Source of the DNA: Acanthaster planci
Taxonomy: Eukaryota; Echinodermata; Asteroidea; Valvatida; Acanthasteridae
Length of the DNA stretch: 62,000 nucleotides
Assembly: GCF_001949145.1 (NCBI RefSeq)
Contig: NW_019091356.1
Span: forward strand, 398,938-460,937
Direction: 5' to 3'
Made by a program: the position numbers and the translations under genes. Positions within the stretch are counted from its first letter, which is position 1. The number at the start of each line of letters is the position of its first letter. The notes below the pieces were generated by a model. The model was not told where the DNA came from and did no database searches. It saw only the letters and a program-made list of their open reading frames with translations. Shown here in pieces: positions 1-12,100 of this stretch.

Positions 1-3000
1 AGTTGGTATGGAGGAGTCCTCTGCCAAGACTACATGGTACAATCTACAGCCAGTGTTACCACAACTGAAGGTTTTCCAACCACTTTGAATTTGACCACTG
101 AACACGTTATAACCTCAACTAGTCCAATGTCTTTGAAAACGGTGAGTGCCCCTGGAACAACTATGGACACCAGTGCAAAATCACCCGCAGCTACTATGAG
201 TCTGGATTTGACAACATCACATGAGGCATCCACTGTGCGCTCAAGTCCCAGTTCAACTACGGCTTCCCCTGTTGGTCTTTATAGTACAACGGAGAATCTG
301 CTTGAAGCCACCCCTTCAACTTTCCTTCCATTCACCACGGAAATTGACGCTCTTACAGATACAACCCCAGACATTAGATCAACAACCCAGGAACAAGTCG
401 AGACGCTGCAGACAACCTCACAGTCAGCTACCTTCGACTTCACAACAGACAACGCGGAGATATCGGCATCTCTTGGGGGCCATACGTATTTGACCCGCCT
501 TCAATTTTCCACAGATGAACCGTCTAATGGCGTCACAACGGTTGTTCATCCACTCCGGACGGAACAAGAGTTAGCAACAACAGTGCCTGTATTCAGGCCG
601 ACGACCCGGAAACATACTACGTCATTAGAGACAACCGTCCAACCAAGCACAACTGTCGCCAATGTTGTTGGAACAGAATCAGCGACTCTACTTGAAGATC
701 AAACGCAATCAACAATCTCTAGCTCGGCAGCTTTTACAACACACAGAACAACTGATGCAAGTAGATCGGCGACAGAACCGGTTATTTCTCCTACAACCGC
801 TTCAGAGGCGTGCGGAAGTCAGCCGTGTCAAAATGGCGGCGTGTGTAGTGATGTGTTTGAAGGGTACGAATGCAGCTGTCCACTTGGATTCGTCGGAGCT
901 GACTGTGAACTGATAGACCTATGCATTCCATCACCATGTTATAACGGTGCCAAGTGTTCCATGAATTCCCACCAAAACTTCACCTGCACATGCGCTCGGG
1001 GATACAACGGCGCCCTCTGCGCCGACGACATTGACGAATGCGAGGAGGAGGGGGATTGCCCAGATAGAAGTGAGTGTGTGAACAGTATTGGGAGCTACAC
1101 GTGCGTTTGTATCCAAGGGTTCAAAGGTCAAGAGTGTTCTGAAAGGGATTTCTGCGCTGATGGACCCTGCCTCAATAATGCTACGTGTGTCTCGGTAGTG
1201 GAAAAGTTCAGGTAAAATGTGAAATCATTATTATGAATGACGTCATCTTGATGATCTTTTTCACCCTAAAAATCAAGGGCGGATCTAGAACTAGATTTTC
1301 CGGGGATAGGGGGCTGAACTCGTATGGGGGACAAAAAAGTGGAAATTTTTTCATGTAACCTTATATATCCTTCGTAATGTTGAGCCTACATTTGGGGGCT
1401 TTCTATATGCTTTTAACAGAAATTAAAAAAAAAACATTTCTCTCAATTTTCACACACAGAAAAGGCTTATTTGGGGGCATGGCCCTCGTTGACCCCTGGA
1501 GTCGGTCTAGTCGAAAATCTATTGTCATCATAATAGTATGATGCTGCCTCTTGTCATTAGAATTGGCATCATAAGTGTTGACCTCAATTCAGTCTTCAAG
1601 GTCATTATGTTCACCATCACCAGAGTCGTTATCACATCACCACCATGTTTGATTTCATCACCATCCCCATAAGGCATTTTACGTATTCTCTGTCTGATTC
1701 TTTTTAACGAAAGCTGCGAGTGCAAGGGAGGTTACACTGGGACTCGATGTGAGACAATAATTGAAAGTCCGTGCCAACCATCACCGTGTCTCAACGGCGG
1801 AGAGTGTATGTTTGGACAGGGAGATGGGCAGCCTCAATGTCTGTGCGGTCAACAGTTTCTGGGGGAAAATTGTGAAATTGGTAAGATGATCTTGTATTGC
1901 GCCTAACCAGCTAGATTCTGTTGTTGCCTTTCTAGCTGCTGTGTACTGAAACATCAAGAGTCTGAATTACCCTGTGTTGCATTAAAACCATACACACGCC
2001 CCTTTTTGTCACAAAAGCCAACTTAAGTGCAACCAGCAATGATTTGATACTTTTGTATAGTACGTACTATAAAATACATGTAGCAAAAAATTCCCTCAGG
2101 TAAACAAATTGTAAAAGGCATGGAGAAGACCAGCAATTTTCACTGAAGTTACACGATGTCATTTCCAATGAAGACACAGATATTTTCTCCTGTAAAATGT
2201 ACGTTGAGGGTGCCAGCGTGGATACAGAAACCTTCAAGACTGATACTGCAAACTTGATTAAAAGTACAATGGCTGACAATGCTGGCTCATATTCGACGGT
2301 GGAGGTCGTTCTTGTGTCCACCGCAGACTACGAATCCGCTGAAACCGGGTGAGTTAAACATGAAAAAACCTATTCACTGGGTACTGAAACCTTTGGATTG
2401 AAAGCTGCAAACAACCATTGTTGCTCTAACTATACTAAGTCGGACGTAAACTGTCATTTGGACTTCGCCGAGACCATACATATTCCTCATTCTGCTCCTC
2501 AATATATTTTGTGAAAGATTTCGGCACGGTCAAGTCATCGCTCCCTGATATTGTTTTTTGCAATGTTTGCACAGGTAATACGCCACAGGACTTGCTAAAA
2601 TTTAGGAGCATATCTCCCTTCGGTATGCTTGTTACATTTCCCACAATGTCTTGCGGCCTTGGACCGAATTCTGTGAAATATTTTCCTTTTACCAGGGAGC
2701 CAATCACGCTGGTTACCTATCTTGTCTTGGTGAATGGCACGGCATTGACGCCGGCTGAGGTCACTGACCTGATGGAGGGGACGAGCGATGACGTAATGGA
2801 TGACATCGTTTCCTACAAGCCATTTAAAGGAAATGTCTCGGCTAGATCAGAAATGGTAAGGTACACAGAGGGGCGCTGAGGGAAACTTTATTTCTTTTTA
2901 TCTATATCTTAGTTGCCGAGTTTGATTTTTTTAAATGAATGAAGGCCTAATCTATGCATTGCAGTTTTGAAACTTACTTATCCCCAAACGCATGGATTTT

Positions 3001-3909
3001 TCTCAAATGTTATTTCAGACATGGGCACAACAATACTGGTATGTCATTCTACTTAGTACAACTGGTGCAGCAACGATCGTGCTTTTGATAAGCTGTCTGT
3101 TGTCCAGAGCATACAAGTAAGTGATCTGTATGGTAAACTAAGCCAAATAGACGCTGTTAACTGCAGTGGCATAGCACCCACACTCACATTCTTCAGCTTG
3201 GCGCGCGCGTGCATTTGGCATGTCACCACACCCGATTGGTCGAAGATGCGTGTAACGCGCGCGTACCACCTGTCCGCGAAGGTTATGCTACTGCAATAAT
3301 GGCTTCTTATTCTAGTTATGGAATTACGTTATCGTCTGTTTAATTCAATGAAGATTGTTACTGCTCTCAATGGACACTGCACTTCCGACATTTTGCGAAC
3401 TATGATATAAAATTGTGACCTGTTACCACAAAATGAGCTGAAAGTCGAAATTGGTGTTATTGAATTCAGCAGAAAGGGAGCTTTCAAATGGTATGTACCT
3501 GGAACACTTACGGTAAAAGTATAAGTTGACAATGTGGCATTATTCTGGCAGCTTTGTGTCTTTGTTCCTGACATTGTTTCAACATTTCAGACAAGGCACA
3601 AATAATGCTATCATCCAAATTGCTAAAAAAATGACATTTTACAATATGTGATTCTGCGAAATATTTGGAATAAAATAGGAGGTGGGCTACTCTCTCCGTT
3701 GGCATTCCCTTATTGCAATGCATTATGTACTTTTATTCCTATTTCATTTTATCTAAGATTTGTTTGCGATTGTATACAGGGCAAAGAAGCAAAAACAAAA
3801 AGTTCACAGCGTGGATGAGTGTGACGCTAGTAAAGAAGTCATGTCGGTACAGGCAGAAGTTTATTTGGCTTCTCATCTGGACGGTAACGTTGAGCAATCG
3901 ACTGTCTAG
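1..3909 (+). CDS. EGF-repeat, Ser/Thr-rich single-pass membrane protein (5' end outside window)
   Basis: Exons by splice sites and phase: 1-1211, 1714-1880, about 2126-2348, about 2606-2855, 3019-3116, 3780-3909. The frame is open from base 1 and starts with what looks like the end of an EGF module (WYGGVLCQDY). About 250 Ser/Thr-rich, mucin-like residues follow, then five EGF modules: four begin at about 811, 919, 1027 and 1147, the fourth is split by the first intron, and the fifth is in exon 2. The third has the calcium-binding start DIDEC. Then come about 155 residues I do not recognise (possibly SEA-like), a membrane helix (WYVILLSTTGAATIVLLI) and a basic cytoplasmic tail ending QSTV, a class I PDZ-ligand form. 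It is probably a cell-surface adhesion or mucin-like receptor. Exons 3 and 4 are the weak part: the phase-consistent acceptors (2125, 2605) are poor, while the better-looking ones (2099, 2574) break the frame. Confidence 0.82.
1274..1512. repeat. Dispersed repeat beginning AAGGGCGGATCTAG
   Basis: An intronic block opens with CAAGGGCGGATCTAG and ends near GACCCCTGGAGTCGGTC. A second stretch opening with the same AGGGGCGGATCTG core lies at about 34077-34275, also in an intron. The shared start and G/C-run style suggest copies of one non-autonomous element. The ends are degenerate and the boundaries approximate. Confidence 0.4.
3162..3299. repeat. GC-rich imperfect fold-back in an intron
   Basis: The arm TGCAGTGGCATAGC (starting about 3163) pairs with GGTTATGCTACTGCA (ending about 3296). 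The inside holds two GCGCGCG runs in inverted arrangement. The block is much richer in CpG than its AT-rich intron. It looks like a short inverted-repeat element of about 135 bp. Confidence 0.5.
3418..3700. repeat. Dispersed repeat, copy 1 (sister copy at 22408-22705)
   Basis: About 280 bp aligns by eye along its whole length with 22408-22705. Shared landmarks in the same order include TGAATTCAGCAGAAAG, GGTATGTAC, ATTATTCTGGCAG, GTTTCAACATTTC, GGCACAAATAAT and ATATGTGAT. No coding frame is apparent. It lies in the intron before the last exon of the EGF gene. Confidence 0.6.
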
Positions 3910-4072
3910 ACAACTTATCAAATATTTGGAAGAATGCCCTTGTATGTTTTCTTGGCAACCTGGCAACGATTAAATCCATCATGTTTCCTGCAAAAAGTGG
4001 TGCCATGAAATTCTTGGATATTTAAGGAGATTTTGGAATCAACCCCATAAAGTTTTCCTTCTCGGTTCCGAG

Positions 4073-4078
4073 AATAAA
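4073..4078 (+). terminator. Poly(A) signal AATAAA for the EGF-repeat gene
   Basis: Canonical AATAAA 164 nt downstream of the TAG stop at 3907-3909. This distance is usual for a short 3' UTR. Confidence 0.5.
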
Positions 4079-4691
4079 CAATGACACCTGTCCACTGTAT
4101 AAAAATAACAGGGTTCTTTACTTTCTCAATTTTGGAAGATTTTTACCAAAGTGTATGGTGAAATTTGGTTTCAGAGTAGTCTATTTCGAGTCACGAGACC
4201 TTTATCTTTCAAACTCGCATTTTTAGTAGTTTTCAGTATTACGTTTCTTAATATGCCCCTTAGCCTAGATCACAAACATATTACTACAGGAACAAAAATA
4301 AAGGAAGAGATTGAGTAATTTTTTTATCGAAAGAAATCATTTGCATAAGCAGGTCACTAATCCAAAATACATATACTTCCTTTTGTTGCATTATTGTAAA
4401 TTTCGAAAGTTTGATTGTGAGGTTAGGAAATACCGTCATTATTTCGCATTCATCTTTATGGCTTCCACACATTTTAGGCAAAAGTTAATTGTTTATGGAT
4501 TTTATTCTTTATCATACTTTGACAACATTGGAATGAACTTTGTTTGTGGTAAAAGATCAGTCTCGTTATTCAAAAAATGAACAGACGAAATGCGTGCAAA
4601 TTAAAACTCAGCAAGTATTAGTTACCCATGTATTGGAATTTTAAAATGTGTATCTAAGCCCTCTCTCTCATTTTAAATGCCAGTTGTCATC

Positions 4692-4697
4692 TTTATT
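4692..4697 (-). terminator. Poly(A) signal AATAAA for the 425-residue gene
   Basis: On the minus strand AATAAA lies about 77 nt past the TAA stop. Its presence supports termination here rather than splicing at the GTAAGC that overlaps the stop. Confidence 0.5.
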
Positions 4698-4773
4698 CAG
4701 CATTCAGTTGTGAATAATTTTCCTGAGAATCTTGAAGCAGGACCTCTAGTAATCCACACGAATGCCAGGCGGC

Positions 4774-6051
4774 TTACCGAGCAAAAGCATCCTTGGTATC
4801 AAGTTCATCCTCAGTTCCTCGAAGATAAGAACACTTGGACAAGTTCTTAGTGAGTTCCTCGACATTAATCGTCGTTTTTTCTCTCCATTTGTGGTATTTT
4901 ATCGGTGATACAAAGGCAAAGGCCATGGAATTGGACCGGGTCCTAGGTAATTCGGAGTCGAGTGAGGAACGGTCCGTCTCCACTGTCTGGCTGGTCTCAT
5001 CAGGAGAAGATTCACTCATCAGGCTTGGTCTTTTTCGCATGTTAGACTCCAGCCAGGCAGATTTCCTTGGTCGTAGGCGGAGAACCCGCCCTCCAGGAAC
5101 GTCTGGCTGCATATCCAAGGCAGCCGCAGCAGGCCTTGTTTTCTGATGCAGAGCATGTTTAGGCGGGAGCGACTTAATAAACAGGTCAGAGATCCTTACC
5201 GAAGGCGACCTGGATGCCAGTTCGTTCCGCTCTTGAGTTTTCATGGAAATGACACCTAGTGCTGCTATTTTGAAAGATGGCTTCCTTGGAGATGAACTTG
5301 TACGTTTACTAAAACGATAATCATCACTTTGTCTAGAAATCTCCCTGCTTTTGGTGTCTTTTGTTCCAGGACTTGGGTCTTCTTGACGAAGAGCGCCTCC
5401 TGACACGGTGACTGGTCTTGACTCTCTGTCATTTCGCTTCAGTATACCTGTTGGGACACTGAGGGTCATCTCTGCAAGTTGTTGGTACTCCTGAACAGTC
5501 TTAGGCTGCACCAGGTAGTCCACTTCATCCTCGGATAGGTGCTTGAGCTGTGGGATAGTCCGTGGGGATCGCTCAGGGACGCTCAGCTTCAGGTGCTCAG
5601 GAGATGCCACCACTATAGCGTTCCGACGAGACGAGTTGGATGGTAGCATTCCGTTTCTGCTCCTAGGCTTAGATAGCTCTGAGAGTCTCTCTGCCGAGAG
5701 AGATACTTGGCGGGGATTTGTCTTGAGCGGACGGCGCTGGTGCTTGGAGGAATCTACTGTCTTCTCCTCGTCATCGTCCGATTTCGTATCACTTTGCAGT
5801 TTGACTGTGTTCTTCTTCAGTAGTTCCCCTGGTACATCAGCCGCGTCGTTACTATCCGACACAGCCTTACGGAAGTCGTAGGCCTGGCGCAAGGCCTGCA
5901 TCTTCTCCTCCAAGCGAGCCTTTTCTCGTTGAATCAATTCCTGGGCGAAGGCACGATCCAAGAAACGGACCCGTTTTCTGGTCTGGCGGCCCTGGTTTGA
6001 TGTGCAGAGAAGACTACCGGCTGAATTGGCCATCCGTTGCTGTGGAATCAT
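4774..6051 (-). CDS. Unrecognised basic disordered protein with RVxF-like motif, 425 aa
   Basis: This is one uninterrupted frame of 426 codons, by far the longest intronless ORF outside the recognised genes. I use the first ATG (6051); the frame is open to 6081 but without an ATG. The product is rich in Ser, Arg, Lys, Glu and Pro and looks mostly disordered. Residues 25-30 read RKRVRF, a textbook form of the PP1-docking RVxF motif. A charged helix of about 28 residues (AFAQELIQREKARLEEKMQA and onward) follows directly. Many SP/RSP sites suggest phosphorylation. No catalytic domain, signal peptide or membrane segment is visible. I do not recognise the family. The stop overlaps a possible donor (CG|GTAAGC), so a spliced longer form is possible, but the nearby AATAAA argues against it. 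Confidence 0.72.
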   Translation of the reverse strand: MIPQQRMANSAGSLLCTSNQGRQTRKRVRFLDRAFAQELIQREKARLEEKMQALRQAYDFRKAVSDSNDAADVPGELLKKNTVKLQSDTKSDDDEEKTVDSSKHQRRPLKTNPRQVSLSAERLSELSKPRSRNGMLPSNSSRRNAIVVASPEHLKLSVPERSPRTIPQLKHLSEDEVDYLVQPKTVQEYQQLAEMTLSVPTGILKRNDRESRPVTVSGGALRQEDPSPGTKDTKSREISRQSDDYRFSKRTSSSPRKPSFKIAALGVISMKTQERNELASRSPSVRISDLFIKSLPPKHALHQKTRPAAAALDMQPDVPGGRVLRLRPRKSAWLESNMRKRPSLMSESSPDETSQTVETDRSSLDSELPRTRSNSMAFAFVSPIKYHKWREKTTINVEELTKNLSKCSYLRGTEDELDTKDAFAR

Positions 6052-9000
6052 GGCGATGAAGTCAGGCCTAAGATCGTCCAAAATTACCTAAATCTTTCTC
6101 ATCTCAGTCGCCCGGCTCAGCATTCACCGTTTCTCTACTCATTGGAAACTAGTCGTTTATTAACTTACAACGTTTCAATTGGGTTACATTTCCGTTGGCG
6201 TCCGCTAGCTGTCGTGGCTACAATTCGTTACCGTCATCGTGTCAACAAACTGACAGGCTTCCATCACCAAGTACTGGCCAGCGTCCCAAATAGTCTGGTG
6301 TAAACACTCTATGGACCCCAAATTCTACTCCTCAAATTACCAGCTAATGATAACAACCTTTGTACACCCTGAAGAGAAAACCGTTCCCGTCAAAAACAAA
6401 CCTAGATCTTTAAGATTATCGATTTCTGGTCGTGACCAGGGTTATGAATGTCTGGGCTGAATACTCTGAAGCCCGCAACGAGGAACACCAAGTAAACACA
6501 GTTCTTCAAGAGGGCGCTGTGTTTGTTTGGGAAATGAAGACTGTTTTATACATAGGCAAACACCACCGGGTATATAAAGCAGACGGGTAAGTAATACTAT
6601 TATGCCTGGTTGGTTCTGAGAGAGTAAATAACAAGTTCGACAAGTACACTTTCCATTGTTGCTTTTGTTTGCCCTCGGACTGTGGGGCAACTAAACGGTC
6701 TCATTTTCATCCAGAGATCGGATCCAATGACAAAGTTTTTATTTTCAGTCTTCCACAGCAGTTCCGATTTGCTTTTATCTTAATCTTCTGAATAGACTGA
6801 ATCTGGTCCAAGGATGCCGAAAACAAATCGATTAATTCTAACCATTTTTCTCTTAAAGCCACTTTATGTAAAAGTGTTCCCATTAAGTCATGGCTTGGAA
6901 CTTGTGATATGCAAAGATTTAACATTGGCCAAACCCACGTCCGAATGGACCTACCTGTATTTCTAATAAGGTGATTGCATCGACAGGTAGTTGTTTTTGA
7001 ATACAAATGATTCTAATTTAAGAACTGAAGTGCAGGATCTGATCTGCTGAAAGCATTTGAAGCCACGTGCAAATCCACTGGCTACGACTAGGAGTAACGC
7101 AGGAGTCTACGACAACCACCTGTTAGCCAGAAGGCTCAAACGTGTTTGTATTATTACCGACTCCTTTCAAGGATGTCTATGCCATCCTCATTTCTAACTG
7201 TTCCGATGAACTGATAATTTTCAAGTTTCCGTGTTACATCAGTAGTATTGAACGTATAATTAACAGGAAAAAAATCAACAGCTCCAGTCAAGCAAGGAAA
7301 AGTAATGTAAAATTCATAAAATAATAAATTCTGTTTATTCTGTTAGTTTTAAGTGAAAGAAAATTATCCAATGACCCTTACACAAAATTCTGTGGTCCAA
7401 AAGATTTCACCACAGTTGAATAATATTGGTTGCCTGTCAGAAACGAGTTTGGTAGCTACGCCTATCAGAGTTATTCCTATTGATCAAAAATAGTACATGT
7501 ACTAGGAAACTCCCTATAGTTTAGGTTTCATACATAATAAATATCTATTTTATAGACATTATTCCGTGTCAAGAATGTAAAAATGGGCCAAAATGATAGA
7601 ATATAAAAATTTAAAGAAACATTACTTTAATTTCACAATGAGTATCATGCCATACACTTATTTCAATAAAAGATCCATTTTATAACACACAGCTAAGATG
7701 ACAATATATCTTACACGTAATGATCGGTGCCATGATCGCCTTGACATCGTTTATAATTTATCAACAATGTTAGTATATAACATTACACTACATATAACAG
7801 GTGTAAATATTTTCTCTCAGATTAGTTTGGATGTACTTGACAAAGAATGAAATAAGAGAATCATAAGCCAAGTACACTGTTAAGATCAAAAGGATACCTG
7901 TATCTACATGAAGTAAGATCAAACTGGCACTGAAATCAGCTAAAAAGCTGAATTCTCACACCCCGTAAATGGGTTTATTTAAATGAACAAATTAAAACAC
8001 AACTCTTGGTCGAAACTTGGGTCTGATGTGTACTGTAATTCAAATATTGTCTTAAAGTGCTTTTCAATGCCTTTAATGTTTTACTTGTATGACTCGGAAT
8101 AATGTTACTAGACTTGTGAAAAATGTAAATCAAAAATACAAACAGAAGTAGGACCAAAAGTATAAAGGAACACTACAAAACGATTAAGAGGAAGATAAAC
8201 ATACTTTAGTCAGGAATAATTCAGACTGCTTTAATTCAAAGGAAATATTTCAACTGAACTCACACGATTTGGATATTCAATGGGCACCAGTCAACCATTT
8301 TTATATTGCTCAGCACTTTGCTATTACATTAAGCTTAAGGCTGGAATTCACTGCGACTTAAACAAGAGTTTTGATTGGTTATAAGTACAGTAATGATCTC
8401 ACCCATCGCACTATGACTGGATTAAACTAATGCAAATTTCCAAATTCATAAGCACAGTTATGTGCAACAAATGTCAACATCATCCAACACATCAACATGA
8501 AGTCAAATATTTATACACTTATATTCACAGTAGATATGTCACAAACATCCAAATCATTCAGTAATTTGCTCACATTGACGAAGCATGTCCCACTTAATAC
8601 GTGATTTTCTCTCAAGTCAAAGCCTTAATGGATCTTCAAACAAATCACACAAGTTTGTTTTCTGAACTGCACCATGTATCTTTTTTGTACTTTACCAATA
8701 CACACTAAAAACGCTATATGAATATCGGCAAAATCAAGCATCAACCAATCAACCAGGATGAATGCATCCAAATAACTTGGCATGCACATTATTTTTTTGC
8801 TAGCCTTAAATTTAAAAAGAATTACACTCAAACAAATAAACAAATCTGAAGTACAAAATAACCATATTCTACTTTCAAGTAGATAATCCAAGTATGTAAA
8901 ATGTATCATTTGCACACTTCATTAGAAGGATTTACTGGACACAGAGATAAGGTGGCAACTGGATGTGAACCTCTGAACCTCAAGCTGCAAGTCAGAGGCA

Positions 9001-9179
9001 CCAAGTACTTGATCATCCCCGTTTGTGTCTGTCAAGGTGCATGCATTTGATTTTTAATGAAAAGATGTAAAGTGAATTCTGTAGCAAGTCGACACATTAC
9101 TTACCGAGTATGATCAAATTCATGGTGAAATAATTTGATAAATTATGTATTTTACATGAATGTTGTTCTCTGGCCCATC
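6052..9179. other. Intergenic spacer, 425-aa gene promoter side to WDSUB1 3' end
   Basis: About 3.1 kb of strongly AT-rich DNA. The first few hundred bases upstream of 6051 should hold the promoter of the minus-strand gene, including a GAGGGCGC site at 6510-6517. The rest shows no gene and no clear repeat. The 99-codon open frame at 6707-7006 (-) resembles nothing I know. Confidence 0.6.
9053..9058 (-). terminator. Possible poly(A) signal ATTAAA for WDSUB1
   Basis: The minus-strand hexamer ATTAAA lies about 125 nt past the WDSUB1 stop. It is the commonest variant signal, but ATTAAA is frequent in AT-rich DNA. Confidence 0.3.
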
Positions 9180-12100
9180 TTAAAGATTGTAGAGTCTTTG
9201 AATGATCATCTTCAGGCTACGGTTAGGAGTCAGATTGGTATGTACCAACGGAGAGTTGGTCATAGGGCTGGTCTTGTTACCTCGAATCCAGGATTCAATA
9301 GATGACCTCTCATAGGAGAAACCATCTGAAACAGGAGGGGAATGATATGGTGAAGAGACAAACAATAAACAGAACGACAATACTAAAAAGATGTGTGTTT
9401 AGTAAGCAAACCATCACAAAATGTGGTTATGAAGATGCACTTTCCTTGTTACCCCTGAATAGGATTCCTGCAACTAAAGGACAATTAAATTCCATGACTT
9501 TTTCATGACCAAATTATGAAAATCCATGACCCAATAATGCAATTTCTTGGACTACATGTATTCAGACTTTTAATGTTGCAAATAAAATCACAAATTTGAG
9601 GCACTTATATCTGATAATAGAGATCACACACAATGTTTGAAAAATTCCATGACTTTTTCATGACTTTAATCATTTTTACAAAATTCATGACTTTTCTAGG
9701 CCACGGGAACCCTGCCTGAACCTCATACCTACGAGATATTTAGAAGATCATATCAGTTCCAAGGCAGTTTAATGTTGACTCAATATTGTGCAATAACAGA
9801 CTCTCAATAAACAATGGTGGGAAAACTTCCACTATTAAATTCTGCACTTTCATTTCATTATTCCCAACTTTTTACATTATTCTTGCTTTGACATCAAAAT
9901 CTGGCAACTTAGAATTTTACAGTTTTCAGTAACAATAACTTACCAGCAGCAATAACTGGATCTCTCATGAGCTCTCGTGTGATTGGGCAGAGATACTCAT
10001 CTGGTATGCCATCATCTATCATGCAAATACACGGAAAAACAACGTAACATTAAACATTACACTCAACGAAAGTTTTTGCGAAGCAAATATTCAATTCACA
10101 GAAAGCTTGACCATTTCAAATAGTTGCTTGACACAAACAATTGACATTTTATTCTGTAATCTCTCAATTAAACCGACAGTAAAATATTTAACTTAACTTA
10201 ATGTTAAAACACAAAACTGTACATTAACTGGTGAAGCTCAATGATTTTAACTCATTTTGGGTGTAAATGACAAGTGTGAGATGAAGACAAGATGCCACTG
10301 AATGAGTTGAACAAACTACATCTTACCTAAAATTATTCCACTGCTGCCTTTCTCTCGCATGATCTGAACCCCACGAAGAATCTTCTGTCTGTGTCCCAGT
10401 GCCTCTGTTGAGTCAAAATCAATTTCAAAGAAGTCATCCACTAACAAAATATTTGGATAGCAAACTGTAGTATAATTAGTTAATCAACCAATTAATTAAT
10501 TAATTCACAGGTACTACACAGTGATAGTGTATCAAACCAGTAAAAAGATAGACCACTAATCAATGTATTCCCAATTTATTCTGTTATAGAATGATAGGTG
10601 ACATCATGTGACGTCACATCTGACGTGACATCTTTATCTGATGTGACATCTATGACATGATTTACATGTTCTTTGGCATATGACATATTGTTCTTAGGCA
10701 TATGACATACTGTTCTTGGCATATGACATTGGTTTTTAGCATATGGCATACTGTTCTTGGCATATGACGTATCGTTCTTAGACATACGACATACTGTTCT
10801 TTGGCATATGACATAAAGTTTTTAGGCATTTGACATACTGTTATTTGGCATATGACATACCAGACATTGAATGGTTTGATATCTGACATCACATTTGAAG
10901 TTGCACTTACTGACTCCAAGGTCCTTGACAAGTGTATCTGTGTTCAGTGACTGAAGCTCTTGCCCGTCTATGCGGTTATCACGGAAACTCTGAACATACT
11001 CCTCCAAACCCTGGGCCTTTAGCCAATCACAGACGTCATCAATTGACCATTCAAGGAGTACATTCATTGAAGAAGCACCATCTGTACCTTGTAGAGTACC
11101 AGTAACCTGCTGGGCACCAGCTATGAAGAATGCAACCAAAAATATGAACAATTTAATCTACAACAGACATTTACACAGATACAACATTGCTATCTTATAA
11201 CAATTCACACTAGAGATGCAAAGATACACCTACAATGTTATGATTTCTGGTACATTCTCCATAAACAGCGCATAGGATCCAACCATGTGCTTTGGAGTGC
11301 CTCCATCAGCCTCCCTAAGCAACTCTCCTTCTACCTATAACAGGCAGACCACCATTTCCAAGACTCTAATAAGACCTTTCTATATCTAGTAGTACAACTA
11401 AGTGAGGACACTAGTTCATCTTACATGGAGCAGGTAGATTAGGAGCCTCCCCTTGGGCGTGTAGCAACCAAACTTTGACTGTCCTGTCATTGGAACCACT
11501 AGCAAGGTACCGTCCATCGGGAGAGAATGCTACAGTGGTGACATAACTGCAGAACAAAAGTGACTAGATTTTATTTTACACCTGAGAATCTGTTGGCTTG
11601 ACACTCTACACTCTGGGAACTTGAAGAATACTTTGTACATTCTACTGCATTGAAACTGGCTTGCAACAATCAATTATCAAATGCACAAAGACTCTCTCTA
11701 CGTTAAGATTTTCTGTTCACGAAATGCAGAAGTACTGATAAATTTAAACTGAATCCGAGTTAACTTTAACTACAGATTTATAACAATCTGTTGTGACAGA
11801 CTATCAACCAATGAATGCATCTAAACCATGTTAGGCATTAACGACTAACCATCTGACCAATAAGACTCACCGAGAGTGTTCTTCTAGTGTGTACAGCATA
11901 CTTCCTTCAATCTAACAGAACAGACATGTTGGTATCAAAGAACAATCTGTGACATCCTGATGCTCAATGGCAAGACAATATTACAAATGAAATGTAAACC
12001 AAGCTGAAACTGTTGAAATTAGGTTAAATTACATCATTCAAGTGTTACAATAAAAATTCCATGACTTGTGATTGATTAATTTGCCATGACAGGTATCACG

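Larger units (their letters stand above)
3910..4773. other. Convergent intergenic spacer / 3' UTRs
   Basis: AT-rich spacer between the EGF gene (+) and the 425-residue gene (-). It holds the likely poly(A) signals of both genes and no convincing coding frame. Confidence 0.7.

Noticed and set aside
4774-4790. Splice donor CG|GTAAGC overlapping the stop of the 425-aa gene
   Set aside because: A canonical AATAAA lies just downstream and no continuing exon was found; kept only as a caveat.
6707-7006. 99-codon minus-strand frame upstream of the 425-aa gene
   Set aside because: No known motif, no ATG/splice context that is convincing; AT-rich spacer.
10576-10931. Repetitive Met/Ala/Lys-rich frames on the minus strand
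   Set aside because: They are readings of the WDSUB1 intron 8 minisatellite.
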